Assembly (NCBI RefSeq): GCF_036669915.1
Contig: NC_089313.1
Location: 11,848,011 to 11,912,010 of the forward strand
Reading direction: 5' to 3'
Length of the DNA: 64,000 nt
DNA from: Pocillopora verrucosa
Lineage: Eukaryota > Cnidaria > Anthozoa > Scleractinia > Pocilloporidae
The translations under genes were made by a program, and so were the position numbers. Every line of letters begins with the position of its first letter. Position 1 is the first letter of the stretch. Below are positions 1 through 10,640 of the stretch, one piece after another. The notes beneath the pieces are model-generated. The model was not told the origin of the DNA. It saw only the letters and a list, made by a program, of their open reading frames with translations, and made no database searches.

Positions 1-480
1 ACTATTACAATATATAATGCATGGTGCATCACAGACCACACTCATCGAAATGCAAACATATCGCAGCATACTTTTTCAAACTGATATTGTCCTCGAAATA
101 CCTCATTTGTGTGTTATTTAATGTTTATTTGAATAAAAAAGAGATGAACAATTTTTACAAATTTGGTCAAAATTCACTAAGTAATTATCAAATATGACAA
201 TGCTACATACATATTTACAAAAGCTTTTAAAAATGATGTTCCAAAAATTAAAATATTTGTTCCTTAAGACATGATTGTTGATTTATTTCAGTGCTCACGA
301 AAGTTTTCAAAAGACGATGAAATAAACAAACTCAAAGTTACAAACAACGCCCGGCTTTGAAGTTATTAAGCAATTAGAAAAATAGAAGACTTGGTCGCCC
401 GCATTGACGATGATCTCTAGAATGTAAAAGAGAATCCGAGTCAGTGTCACGATTTTAAGTCAAACGAACATTTAACACAA
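1..480. repeat. Left copy of a ~450-bp dispersed duplication
   Basis: This stretch is closely similar, in direct orientation, to 5890-6330. Shared landmarks in the same order are GCATGGTGCATCA, a segment beginning TCAAACTGATATTGTC, TGAATAAAAAAGAGATGAAC and the CAACGCCCGGCTTTGA block. The copies differ by scattered substitutions and small indels. No open frame is shared, so this is probably a duplicated noncoding block or part of an unclassified repeat. Confidence 0.75.
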
Positions 481-857
481 TGCTAAATTATTGACAGGTT
501 AATTTTTGGCAATTAATTTACGGAACAGCACTACACTTACTTCCGTATATTGTCTTACTGGCACACACCTTAAGAGGTCTTACGACAATGTTTGAACTCA
601 GGGAGCTTATAACATGCATTTTACAGTTTACTTATATTTTTCCACGGGAAACAGTGCTCGCCATAATAAGACGTAATGGGCGATGGTAAGGATATGGACT
701 CTTTAGACAGTTGAAAAAAAGATTGGGCGGGTACTTTGCAAAGGTACTAAAGCTGAAGGGTAGACTGGCAATTCTAATTGTCTAACTGGTTTGTCTCTAC
801 GGAAGCCTTCACCACTGTTCGCACAGAAGTGGACTGTTGAATATGTGCAATCGTATT

Positions 858-1036
858 TTACAAGTTCTCTTCTTCATACCCTTTAGCTGGCTCAGTGGAG
901 GCTTTTGAATTTGATTCAACATTCTTCATGACTTCAAGATCTTTTGCTTTGACCGGAAAGTTTTCCACTTCAAGACATCCACCGTTTTCCAATAGAGTGT
1001 CAAACCATGATGGTTGAAGGTCAAAATAATCTTTGC
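858..1036 (-). CDS. Distal intact copy of the terminal exon
   Basis: The acceptor is TTATCTAG. The exon is open for 59 codons to TAA at 858, in the same phase 1 frame as the 1930-2159 copy. It keeps the QPSWFD, NGGC and ENFPVKAKD motifs, followed by an acidic tail. Its integrity, with only conservative differences in the core, suggests it is or was recently used as an alternative last exon. Without transcript data the choice between it and the 1930-2159 copy is open. Confidence 0.5.
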
Positions 1037-3770
1037 CTAGATAAAAGATAAATGAAGTTTTATTTTATGATGGCAAGGAAGAGAATTTCGTTTCCACATA
1101 AAGATACCTGAGATTTTTAGCTTACTGAACCAAAAGTGGATTAATTTCAGCGAGACATTTATTCTAAACCGCCGCAAAAACCGTAACCTTGAGCACTCGA
1201 TAAGGGAGTAGGCTAACTCTTTTCAATTCAAGCTACCTCCTCCGAAAAAGGGTTTATCTGACTGGATAAATCACGAGTCTTGATGCAGCAGAAATCATAA
1301 CAGTCTGAGCTTAAACAAAGTTGGAAGTAGGGATATGTATTGGTTTTGTTACGCCTTTGGCTTTCTTGGAAAAGAAGTTCACCTTAATACCAGAGGAATC
1401 TGTGTTGTATTTGTATGATGTAACACCTCATTAAGTTGCTCATTTTATGAGAATCAGGCGAGTACATTGCAAAAGTACTAAAGCTCAAGGTTAAATCGAC
1501 AGTTCTGATTGGCTTAACTGGTTCTGTGTTTGTATGATGTAACACCTCTGTAATTTGCTCATTTTATTAGAATCAGGCGAGTACATTGCAAAAGTACTAA
1601 AGTTGAAGGGTACATCGACAATTATAATTTATTGGCTTAACTGGTTCGTCACTCTCAGAAGACAGTACTTCGCACAGATTTGGACCATCACTTATGTAGA
1701 ATCGTAATTTAAAAGTTTCCTATTACAAACCTTTCTTCATGGCTTCAAGATCTTTTGCTTTAACTGGAACGTTTTCAACTTGAAGACATCCAGCGTTTTT
1801 TGATAGAGTGTCAAACCATGATGGTTGATGGTTAAATTAATCTTTGTCTAGATGAAAGATAATTAAAAAATCAAAGCCGATGTATAGAAGAACATGTTAT
1901 CAATCCTAAGTATCTAACTGTTTTGTGACTCATAAGACTACACTGCTTTCGCGCAGATGTGGACTGTGGAAGAATCGTATTTTACAAGTTTCCTTCTTCA
2001 TACTTTTAGCTTGCTCAGTGACGGCCCTCGAATTTGATTTAGCATTCCTTAAGGCTTCAAGATCTTTTGCTGTGACTGGAAAGTTTTCAACTTTGAAACA
2101 TCCACCGTTATTGGATGGAATGTCAAACCATGATGGTTGAAAGTCAAAGTAAACTTTGCCTGGTTGAGAAAAAAACGAAAAAAAAAGAAGAAGAAATGAA
2201 AATCAAACTGCATGGAAGAACTCTTAATATAATCAAAAGATTATTGAAAAGTTGCCAGAGTAAAATTGTTCTTCTTGTCTTGAGGATGGAAAATGGTATT
2301 TACAAGTTGTGCCTTTAGAGAAATGGGAAACACTTTTAAGTCAGGCCCGTAAATGCTGACTTCGTTGAGTTTGAGTCATGTTTCATTTTCCATAGTTTGT
2401 CAAAGAACCGATTTATTTTTAGTGATAGGTGATGCAGACCCCTCTTTCCTCTCCAATTACGTCCCCTAACGCTTTCCTGGAATAAAAAATGAGTTCATAA
2501 AGACGAGGCCTTCGTATCAACCGCGTTGTCACCACTCAGTTGATACGACGCCATCCCACTTTACATACTCACCATTAACCGTTTGTGGTTTGCTCCGGGA
2601 CTCTTCTGCTTCTGTTTTATTCTTCTGGACAGTAAAATTAAGGCCCCCCTTTAGCTCGGCAATGTTGTTTCTTGCCTCCTGTAGCTTTTCGTCTATTGAT
2701 GCCATGTACTTGAAAAAATCAGATTGAGTTCTTTGCACAGTATGTTTTAGCTGGGACAGTTTTTCTTTGAGATCAGCAATGTCTTTGTCATTTCCAAAGA
2801 GAGTTTGCTTAAGGGAGCCAATCTCCTTCTCTTTAGCTGTTAAAACATAATTTAATATTGCAGTTACTTATTATAAACGTTTGAACAAATTCAAGGTCTG
2901 AGCGATAAAGTTAACCGGGAAAACACAAAAGACGGAACTATCTAAAACGAGAAGCAGGAGGGAGGGGGGATCGGTAACTCCTAGTAAAATGGCTTCCTAG
3001 TCCGTGCGTGATCACATAAAACTAACCGTTAATATCTGTTTCAAGGTAGATGATCTTCTGTGTTAGTTGTTCCTTTTCTCTTGCAGACTGGAAAAAAATT
3101 GCCAAAAATGGTATCTTTTTAATTAACGAAATAATAAGAGAGCAAAAAAGCTGGGATACAAAACATTATCAACTTCCAATCCCGCGTGAAGATAGTGGAA
3201 TGTCTAAGAGTGGCGTCATAATCTAAGAATTTCATTTGCGCGCGCTTTTTCATCTCTCCACGAGGGAAAAGCTTTTAAACTCAGTTACCTGAACGCCTTT
3301 AAAGCGTTGCGTTAAATGTTTCGTCAATGTTGGACAGACTTTGAAATGAGCTACTTTTGGAGGGAACCGTTTTACAATTGAAATTAACCAATTACGACCT
3401 ATTTTCACAGCTTCTGTATTGAATCAGGTCTAGTTGCGCGTTTGCTATGAATATCACTTGAGCTTCTTTTTTTCATGCCCCTTCGGATAACAAATTGTAA
3501 CTTCTAAAACAACTAAACGTACTTTTTTAACGAAAAAATGGAGGTTTAATGATAGGAAACGCCCACCTCAACAACCATGATTCGTGTCCCGTGTGAGGCC
3601 TCCCAAGGCTCATGATAATTCTCAGCAGAACAATTTGTGACATTGACTTCTTCATCGAAAATTCTCGCAGAACAGGATTTCCTCACAGACTCTTTGTCAC
3701 CTGACTTGTTTTTGTTCATTTTGTAACTGATATCTTCATTCAAACCATTCGATAAACAAGAAAAATGCAT
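858..3770 (-). CDS. Multi-exon coiled-coil protein with alternative terminal exons
   Basis: I do not recognise the family. On the minus strand four exons join in one frame. Exon 1 is 3567-3770: ATG start, 68 codons, donor GAG|GTGGGC. Exon 2 is 3027-3087: acceptor TTCCAG, donor AACG|GTTAGT. Exon 3 is 2573-2836: acceptor TAACAG, donor AATG|GTGAGT. The terminal exon is 1930-2159 or 858-1036. Phases agree at every junction (0, 1, 1). Exons 2 and 3 encode a Lys/Glu/Leu/Gln-rich stretch of about 108 residues with heptad spacing, typical of a coiled coil. The terminal exon encodes a compact segment containing QPSWFD, GGC and ENFPV motifs. There is no signal peptide or membrane segment. The predicted length is about 230-250 residues. 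A structural or scaffolding role is plausible but not shown. The Met at 3770 is only the first one in the frame; an additional 5' exon is possible. Confidence 0.65.
1411..1648. repeat. Tandem pair of ~119-bp intronic repeats
   Basis: TTGTATGATGTAACACCT starts at 1411 and again near 1530. Each is followed by a TTGCTCATTTTAT block, then GAATCAGGCGAGTACATTGCAA, AAAGTACTAAAG and a TTGGCTTAACTGGTT-like block. A third, partial copy lies at about 725-795. The repeats sit between the duplicated terminal exons and probably spread with the same tandem duplication. Confidence 0.7.
1731..1847 (-). pseudogene. Decayed middle copy of the terminal exon
   Basis: It aligns with the other two copies over the QPSWFD-to-AKDLEAMKK region and keeps an acceptor (CATCTAG). 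The fourth codon is a TAA stop where the distal copy has TAT, and the following Asp codon is changed to Asn. A donor-like AAAG|GTTTGT sits at its end. The ancestral exon may therefore have been internal before the other copies became terminal. It cannot be translated in the gene frame. Confidence 0.6.
1930..2159 (-). CDS. Terminal exon copy nearest the gene body
   Basis: The acceptor is CAACCAG. The exon is open for 76 codons (stop at 1930) in phase 1, matching the donor of the preceding exon at 2573. It encodes the QPSWFD...NGGC...ENFPV core shared with the copy at 858-1036, then a divergent Lys-rich and Arg-rich tail longer than that of the distal copy. It is the most likely terminal exon for the main transcript because it is the first intact one downstream. 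Residues differ from the distal copy at several positions, so the copies are not recent. Confidence 0.6.
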
Positions 3771-4501
3771 TCTATTTCACGGTGCTTTAGCATGAACCGC
3801 GCTCTTGATGCGAAACAAAGTTTTGATTTGTTTATGACTAGTTGCATGGTAACGTGTTTATGCCGTCACTTTATGACATCACACCGGATTTAAAGTATTA
3901 GGTCTGGGCAGTAGAATTTTCTTGAAGCGTTAACACCAGAGGTGGACTTTAAAATGCTTTTATAACGTTAATGAATAACACGTAAAAATATCAGCAGACA
4001 ACGACATACATATAACTTTCCTCAGTAGAAGTGATATAATATTATTGCGCGGGTTTCCTAAGTCCAGAGCAAAATGTGCGAGCATTTGGTACATTGTTTA
4101 AAGAATGGCTACTCCGTGTTCAGAGTGCAAGCGATTACGAATGCAAAGACTCCGAAAACAAAGTAACTCCTTAGAACTTGAAGGGTGATGGCTTATGCGG
4201 CTAGCAATTAAAATTTTCCCATTTTACCGCTAACGGTTAGTTTCTTTGCATTGTTTTAAAGTTAAATTTTTACGGTTAACTCTTTTTAACGACTAACGGC
4301 TAAAATTCGTCGATTTCATACGCGTGACAGCTTTTTTTTTTTTGCCGTTTTACTTCGATTAAGTGCCTTCCTTCCAATAATCTTCCCTTGTTTTTTAAGG
4401 CAATTTAATCAAATAGTTGTTTTTTGATTGGGTTAGATGTCATTTCAGAACATAATACTCCTTTTATTTGTCTGCTTTGGTGCTCTCTGTTTTTCGAGAA
4501 A
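3771..4501. other. Upstream region of the coiled-coil gene; no gene seen
   Basis: The region lies between the coiled-coil gene start and the tRNA. It is AT-rich, with a CTAACGGTTAG-like motif and its variants around 4230-4310. It presumably includes the promoter of the minus-strand gene, but no TATA or other core element stands out. Confidence 0.4.
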
Positions 4502-4574
4502 GGCCCCGTGGCCCAATGGATGTGGCATCTGACTACGAATCAGGGGATTCCAGGTTCGAATCCTGGTGGGGTCG
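4502..4574 (+). tRNA. tRNA-Arg (anticodon ACG)
   Basis: The cloverleaf is complete over 73 nt. The acceptor GGCCCCG pairs with TGGGGTC with G-U pairs, and the discriminator is G. The anticodon arm is TCTGA / CTACGAA / TCAGG with ACG at loop positions 34-36. The T arm is CCAGG / TTCGAAT / CCTGG. The A box (TGGCCCAATGG) and B box (GGTTCGAATCC) are intact, so RNA polymerase III transcription is expected. There is no intron and no encoded CCA, as usual for a nuclear gene. It decodes CGN arginine codons after A34 deamination to inosine. Confidence 0.93.
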
Positions 4575-5209
4575 CTGTTATTTTAAGTAAATAAACTTTT
4601 TAGCCACTGGATTTCTTTTATCATTTTAATCATCTTTCACAAGGTTAGAAAACCAGATACTACGTGTGGGGCGTAGTTATGTTTTCTAGAGTAGCATTGC
4701 TGCGTTTGCTATCAAAAAGCATGGAATGGTTATTCAATATTCTCCGGCTTCTATAAAATGTCATCCTTTAGTAAAATGCAGCCACCCCCGGTCCAGTTAT
4801 GATGCTTGTCACGTTTGCTTGTTTTCCCAACTTATTATTGAAAGTCAGCTTAATGTCAACTCAACAACTGAAGGCTAAGGCTTTCGTTCTTATTTTCTTC
4901 TATAGATGCAGCATGCCATGATATCAACTCGGAATGTGTGCTCTGTTGCAGATCTCTGTTGCAGATGTGCATTGCCGAATTTCAAGAAGCTAGCGTATCA
5001 GTTTCGTCGTGAAGGCGAGACAAGTATTTCAAGAGTCTGATTTTTTCATAACTGTAATGATTACATGCAGGCAGGATTGGGAGACTCAGAGTTCGGTTAC
5101 GAACTTAACAAAACTAGGACAAAACTAAAGTCAAGATACCCATCGGCTAAACGTATTCATAAGTGAAAACATGATGAAAATTAACGGAGCAGTCTGTCAC
5201 ATAGCATGC
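4575..5209. other. Intergenic stretch; nothing recognised
   Basis: No open frame, structured RNA or clear repeat is seen. A pol III T-rich terminator (TTATTTTAAG, weak) follows the tRNA. Confidence 0.4.
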
Positions 5210-5460
5210 GATCTAAAGCGCTTTTCGATTGAGTGTCGTGAAACCAAGACCAAAGTAACCCAGAAGGCCAATCGGAAGAAAGGAGAAAACCTTTATAGCC
5301 AATGAGAACATAAAGTAATAGTAATCAAACGGCCTGAAGCGTGGGAAAGCGCGGACGACCATTTCGTGATTGATTTTAGTTTTGCATCTGATTGGTTGAA
5401 AGAATGGTGCGAGTTTTCAGGACCAATCACAAAGCGATGTCGGTTACTTTCGACACTCAA
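5210..5460. repeat. Dispersed repeat, copy 1
   Basis: A block including CCTGAAGCGTGGGAAAGCGC, GTGATTG, CTGATTGGTTGAAAGA and GCGAGTTTTC is repeated in the same orientation at 42400-42575. It contains CCAAT-box-like ATTGG motifs in both orientations. It is probably a short noncoding transposable element widespread in the genome; I see no coding capacity. Confidence 0.6.
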
Positions 5461-5889
5461 CTTTAAAGGTAAATTGTTTTCATACACCGTCGAAATACAA
5501 ACATGATACGTCAGCTTTCCAGTTGGTGCTGAAAACTAATTACGCTCTAGAAGTTGATATCGGTTTGATGACAGATGAGAACATTTTGTCAAACCCAAAG
5601 ATAACTCTTTGTGCGCATGTCCTTTCTTATCAGAGAGACATTGCAGAGACAGGCTGATTGTTGTTGGGGTAAAAATTGCCGAACTGAGAGGACCAAGCCA
5701 CTTCATGCGAGGTAAGGCTCTTGTTGGCAATAGTCATGCTAAGTTATGCTCCCATTTCAATGTTTGTTTCAGTGTTTGAGGAAAAAGTGTCGACATTCAG
5801 CGTACTCTGTGTTCTTTTGTGAACAGACAAAATTTACATAGCTGAGATTATCTTCATCAGCACGAAGTTTGCCTAACAGTTTGCCAGTA

Positions 5890-6330
5890 CCCTTTACAGT
5901 GAATAATGCATGGTGCATCATGGACCACGCTAATCGGAATGCATATCCCAGCATATTTTTTCAAACTGATATTGTCTTCGAAAGTATGTACTTCATTTGC
6001 CTCTCATGTTTATTTGAATAAAAAAGAGATGAACAACTTTGACAAATTTGGTCAAAAGTCACCAAATAATTATTAAATATGACAATGCTACATACATATT
6101 TACAAAAGCTTTATATAATGATGTTTTGAAAATTGAAATCTTTGTTCCTTTAGACATGGATGTTTAATTTATTTGCTCACAAAAGTTTTCAAAAGATGAT
6201 GAAATATAACGAACTCAAAGTAACGAACAACGCCCGGCTTTGAAGTTATTGAGCAATGAGAAAGATAAAAGACTGGGTCGCCCGCATTGAAGATGATCTG
6301 TTGGATGAAAAAGAGAATCTGAGTTAATGT
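5890..6330. repeat. Right copy of the 1-480 duplication
   Basis: This is the partner of 1-480, in direct orientation. Divergence is roughly one difference in ten bases by eye. The similarity ends near 6330-6350, just left of the palindromic MITE at 6461. Confidence 0.75.
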
Positions 6331-6460
6331 CACGATTTTAAGTCAAAGGAAAGTACAAGTAGTACTACAGTTTACACAACGCTACATATCAAACTCTTTC
6401 CCCAGTGCGACGAACATTTGTTTTTCTCGGTTCTAGGTGTACGCAACCACTAACCCCACG

Positions 6461-7070
6461 GGTATCCGGTTAGATCGCTCCATGGTTAGATCGCTCCAAG
6501 TCAGATCGCTCCATACCGAAGTCAGATCGCTCCACTCGAAAGTTAGTTCGCTCCATCAAATAAGTTATTTCGCTCCATACATAAGTTACTTCGCTCCATG
6601 TAGAAACCTAATACACTAACTTACTTCTGATCTACTTCTAATGATGTGTATTGCGTCTTGCGATCGGTCGAACTACCGATGTTGGAACAAGTGTTTCAGT
6701 GTGTAATGAACGTAGAAAACTAATAACCTAACTTACTTCTGATCTTTGTAGTTTATAGTTGATGATGTTGCTTGCGATCAAGTTGCTGAAATATAAAGTG
6801 ATCGACGATTCGTTCACTTGAACCCACCAAAGCGAATTACCAATGATGAAATAAGTGTTTCAGTGTGTAATAAATGATGAAATTTCCCTTATCCTTCTGT
6901 CTTTTATCAACCTTCCACGTTAGTTTTCTTCATGGAGCGAAGTAACTTATGTATGGAGCGAAGTAACTTATTTGATGGAGCGAACTAACTTTCGAGTGGA
7001 GCGATCTGACTTCGGTATGGAGCGATCTGACTTGGAGCGATCTAACCATGGAGCGATCTAACCGTAAACC
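6461..7070. mobile_element. 610-bp MITE with long repeat-filled terminal inverted repeats
   Basis: An 8-bp direct repeat, ACCCCACG, flanks the element at 6453-6460 and 7071-7078. Arms 6467-6600 and 6931-7064 are inverted copies of about 134 bp differing at one position; the outermost few bases (GGTATC versus GGTTTA) match less well. Each arm holds seven copies of a CGCTCCA core in units such as TTAGATCGCTCCAT and AAGTTACTTCGCTCCAT. The central 330 bp are noncoding but contain two copies of AAGTGTTTCAGTGTGTAAT and two of CTAACTTACTTCTGATCT. The 8-bp duplication suits hAT, P or Merlin families; the GGT ends fit Merlin better than hAT. Near-identity of the arms suggests recent activity. Confidence 0.88.
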
Positions 7071-7332
7071 ACCCCACGTAATGCGCATGCTCTCCGTTAC
7101 GAGTTTTGAAAATGGCGGACAGGCCAAAGAGGGAAATTTAAAAAACAAAGCGATTTTGCAATGAATACTCAACATACACCCTCGTTAGAAAGGCGAATCT
7201 ACGGAAGAAAGATACAAAACTGTATGATATTTAAAACAAGTTGTCTGCATTCTATTATTGGTGGTATATATCTGGACCCTCATGGCCAGGGAAAGGCCTA
7301 TGATTTTCCTTTAAAGATGAAAGCTTACCTTG

Positions 7333-7917
7333 GAAACTCACCAAAGCATTTCGTTGTGCAAGCAAGGAAACTTCCCCTGTTGTTAGTGAAGGAGAGAAAT
7401 AAGTTGGGTTTTGTTCATTTTGCAGAGTCCTTTCTTCCTTTGTATTTCTTTGCAAATCCCTCATTTCATGTATCAGCTTTTGCGTTTCTTCCTCTAGATC
7501 ATTAGAATTTTTCTTTCAGTCTGAAAACTCATCTCTTGTGAGATAAAGGTCCCTTTCCGCTCCCTCAATAGACACTAGTTCACTGTATAGAATGCTTAAA
7601 GTGAGATATTTTGACTAAACCTGTTCCCTTTTCCTTCCTTTGGTTTGCCCATATTTGTTTGCCACAACTCTTGCTTCTCTTTCTAGCTTGCCTTGGATAG
7701 GGTAACCTGTCTCTCAACTAACTCTAAACCATGATCTGGAAACCGTGGCATTAAGAAATTCAATATAATCACGTCCATCCTGAACATTTTCATGCCATAT
7801 CCTTAGTAATAGGTATGATATATTTGCTGCCTGTTTTACATATGATAAGGTTGGCTCTGGGACAAAGAATTTCCATTCATAGCTTCTCTGTATGTGCCTT
7901 GAAATTACATCTGACAT
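7333..7917 (-). pseudogene. Decayed coiled-coil protein gene
   Basis: On the minus strand an open segment from 7917 begins MSDVISRH and runs about 60 residues. Coding-like text then continues in other frames through a basic segment (REARVVANKYGQTKGRKREQ) to a donor-like CAG|GTTTAG near 7620. A second segment, about 7575 to 7333, reads as an acidic coiled coil (LEEETQKLIHEMRDLQ) and ends at ALG|GTGAGT-like sequence. One TGA stop and at least two frameshifts interrupt it. I do not recognise the family. It may be a broken host gene or a badly assembled allele. Confidence 0.45.
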
Positions 7918-9429
7918 TTTTGTGATGTATTTTGGGTTCCTTATATTTTATGTGAAGGAAATCTGCATTTCTGAAATCAAATTTACAAGTGTGTAAATCT
8001 AGGCTTTCTATAACAAGTCCCAGTTCCTCGATGTATTAGAACGCACGTGTCTGATGAACGGTTCATTCAAACACGACCGAATTGGCCGCCTATCTAGACA
8101 GCCGAATAAGCCAGGTTACAAAGTTTGTTTTGGGAGAAAGAAAATGGAAGCCCGTCGTAAAGAAATTTTGCGCAAGACCACGGTGGTTTCTCGAACTCCA
8201 CACACACTCGCATCAGTCCATTTGCAGACGTATTTACAGGATAAAATTTGCTTTTTTTAAGTTCCCTTGGAACTTATTTCCTACATGGGCGGAAGCCGCG
8301 AAATACACTAAAAGAATCTGCAACAACAGGAGAATGTTATGCGAGGTCGGGGAACCACTTTTTGTCATAAGACGCCTAACCTTACGACCTTTAATTGAGG
8401 ATATCTCAGACAAATCTCAGACACTTGAAGGAGTTACACTTGAAAAAACACCCTATTTGATATGCATTTGGACCTTACAAGGAAGTCTCTTTGATTTATC
8501 TATTTATATTTTCGAATTTGTCAGATGTTCTGAAAAAAAGTGAGAGGTCGGGGAAACATGTGCAGCATCTCGAGGTATTTTTATTTTTCAATTTAGTTCA
8601 TTGTGCCATACATGTTATTGTAACGCTCCAGCCATTTTTAAATACTCCGTTCCCAAGCAGCAAACCACCACCGCCCCATTTTGTCCGTTATTTCTGGCAA
8701 TGAATCCAAGTAATGAGGAGGAGTCAAAAATACCTTCTGACAATACAAATGCGCAATCAATAGCAAGTTTTTAGCAAGGAAAAGAAAAAGATTTAAAAAA
8801 CAAAAACAAAGGAACAATGAAGATGGGACACAGTCCGTTGCAAAGGTCTCCGATAATTCCATTACTGTTGCCGCCAAAAATTCGATTGATTACAAATTCG
8901 TACTCTTCTTTTGTCACAGTTCATTCGTGCCTTTTGTTCTGTGCGCATAACTTTCATCAATATTGTTACTCTTTCCTGCATAATTGCCTTTTGTTTATGT
9001 CCCTTGTATTAGTCTTTACCGCGGATTTTATTCATTCGGATCAACCGTTTAACTATTCGAACCGTCTAACTGCTTATGCCGTCTCTGTCGATCGCTTTAC
9101 GCCGCTTTACGTTGCTTTCCGTTGCTTTACATCGTCTTTAATTTGGCAGTTGACCCACATCTCGTGCGACGTTTGTAAGTGTCTTTTGTTTTCCTTTATT
9201 TTTGCTTTCTTGTTTGTTTATTTCTTTACCTTGAATTGTGACAACTATAACTTGTAATCCATTTCTTGCAACCGGTTACGTATTTATTTCTGAACTTCGT
9301 TTCGTTTAGCCATTTTGGAAGTGAAGTTGGACATGTAACGAGCATTTGTGGCTACAACACTGATGTACAACCCTATCAATTGGAGCTTCCTTAACAAAGA
9401 CAAATATATGTTATAAAAAGCTAGAAAAA
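7918..9429. other. Unclassified region with short open frames
   Basis: The longest open frame is 8082-8543 (+, 153 codons). It shows no motif I recognise and its second half overlaps AT-rich sequence. 8880-9260 is unusually pyrimidine-rich on the plus strand. This could be the degraded 5' part of the LINE whose esterase module follows at 9430, but that is inference only. Confidence 0.3.
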
Positions 9430-9916
9430 GCCGTTGGCCATCAAGCAGTGGTCAAGTTATTCTGTAGGGCCACCTCAAAAGCTATGAAGGCCAACCTCAA
9501 AGCTAGCCTGAAGAATTCGCCGGACCAATTCGTTCTCTATGTCGGCTCCAATAACCTTAAATATAAAAAGAGTTGCAAGATGCTGAATCGATCATAGACA
9601 AATCGAAAATTCATCCGACTCCACCTCCGCCATATCGAGGCTTACTTCCACAAGGAATGAATTCAATAGAGCAGTGAAAGATACGAATAAACATTTAAAG
9701 AGCTACTGCCGTCAGAATGGATGGAACCTAATCCAGCATCTAAAGATCACAGAAATTGGCCTAATCAAGGGAGGACTGCATCTTAGTTATAAAGGTAATC
9801 AAAACATTTTTAACAACTTTAACACGCTCTCCGCAGATTTCCTGCGTGCTCAGTGTATTAAATCCAACAATGAATTCCGTATACTGAATGAAAGTGATAG
9901 AGAGGGTCCAACATAG
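9430..9916 (+). pseudogene. Relic SGNH/GDSL-type esterase module, probably LINE ORF1
   Basis: The first part reads FVLYVGSNNL, resembling the block III V-G-x-N-N-L pattern of SGNH hydrolases. After frame breaks, the open frame 9674-9916 contains SYCRQNGW and GGLHLSYKGN, like the GLHLN block carrying the catalytic histidine. This order and spacing match esterase modules known in ORF1 proteins of CR1-type LINEs. Several stops between 9570 and 9670 make it nonfunctional. No reverse transcriptase is adjacent, so it is an orphan fragment. Alternatively it could derive from a domesticated SGNH gene. Confidence 0.6.
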
Positions 9917-10070
9917 GTTTGGCAGGATGCAGGATGAGGCTTAAAATCGAGGCGGGATGTGGAATACGAGATACTTTGAAGGCGAGATGCGGGATGAAGA
10001 TAGGAAGGCGAGACCGGGACATACTCCGATTCGAATGCGGGATAGGGGTTGGGACAGGTATAGGCGAGTT
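9917..10070. repeat. G-rich degenerate repeat of GGCGGGATGCGGGAT type
   Basis: Plus-strand G runs recur in GGCAGGATGCAGGATGAGG-like units (GCGGGATG, GCGAGATGCGGGATG, GGCGAGACCGGGAC). It is a short-period, imperfect minisatellite that follows the esterase relic directly. Confidence 0.6.
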
Positions 10071-10549
10071 CATAAAAAGTATTTCTTTGCTTTAGAAACG
10101 GGCTTAATTAATGCTCCCGTGTAAATTGAGGTTGACATGCCTAAATGATTCAGTAGTACGTCCAGTTTTCTCTGTATTAGCTACAAATGTTTACACGAAA
10201 CACCATGGTATATTCAGTTTTCTCGCTCTCGTAATTTTCTCTCACGAGAATGTCTGAGTGATCATTTCTTTCTGTACGATATTATCGGTTTTTTGAGGAT
10301 TTCTCTTGGCAATGGTTGTTGCTGTACTAAATGCCACTTGCTTATAAGGATTTTTTGTAAGGTTTGGAGATTTGGAACTGTTGGATAGTATTGTCGGTCA
10401 GCGCAGGAAAGGGCTTGAACTTTATTACAAATGATGATTGACCCATCCAAATATATTGCCTACTACCACGCAGCGCCTACGACTAAACGTACTTATTCTA
10501 CATAGGAAGTAGAACGTCTGGTAACAGGCCCTGTAATCAGCATTATATT

Positions 10550-10640
10550 TATAACTGAAATAATACTAATAATACTAATAATATTACAAAATTTATGTAG
10601 CGCCATTTCCATTTAGCCCAATGGCGCTTTACAATAAGTA
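10550..10640. repeat. Short interspersed repeat fragment
   Basis: An (AATACT)n-like tract precedes TTATGTAGCGCCATTTCC and AGCCCAATGGCGCTTTACAA. The AGCGCC...GGCGCTTTACAA motif recurs in degenerate form at 12145-12190 (AGAGCACC...AAAGCACCTTACAA). This suggests a family of small nonautonomous retroelements with a microsatellite end. Confidence 0.45.

Noticed and set aside
6437-7175. Open frames 6437-6619 (+) and 6930-7175 (-) with identical Arg-Ser-Leu repeats
   Set aside because: They are translations of the two inverted arms of the MITE; the repeat pattern comes from the CGCTCCA units, not a protein.
8082-8543. 153-codon plus frame as a gene
   Set aside because: No motif, no splice or start support, and composition unlike the supported exons; kept only as an unclassified region.
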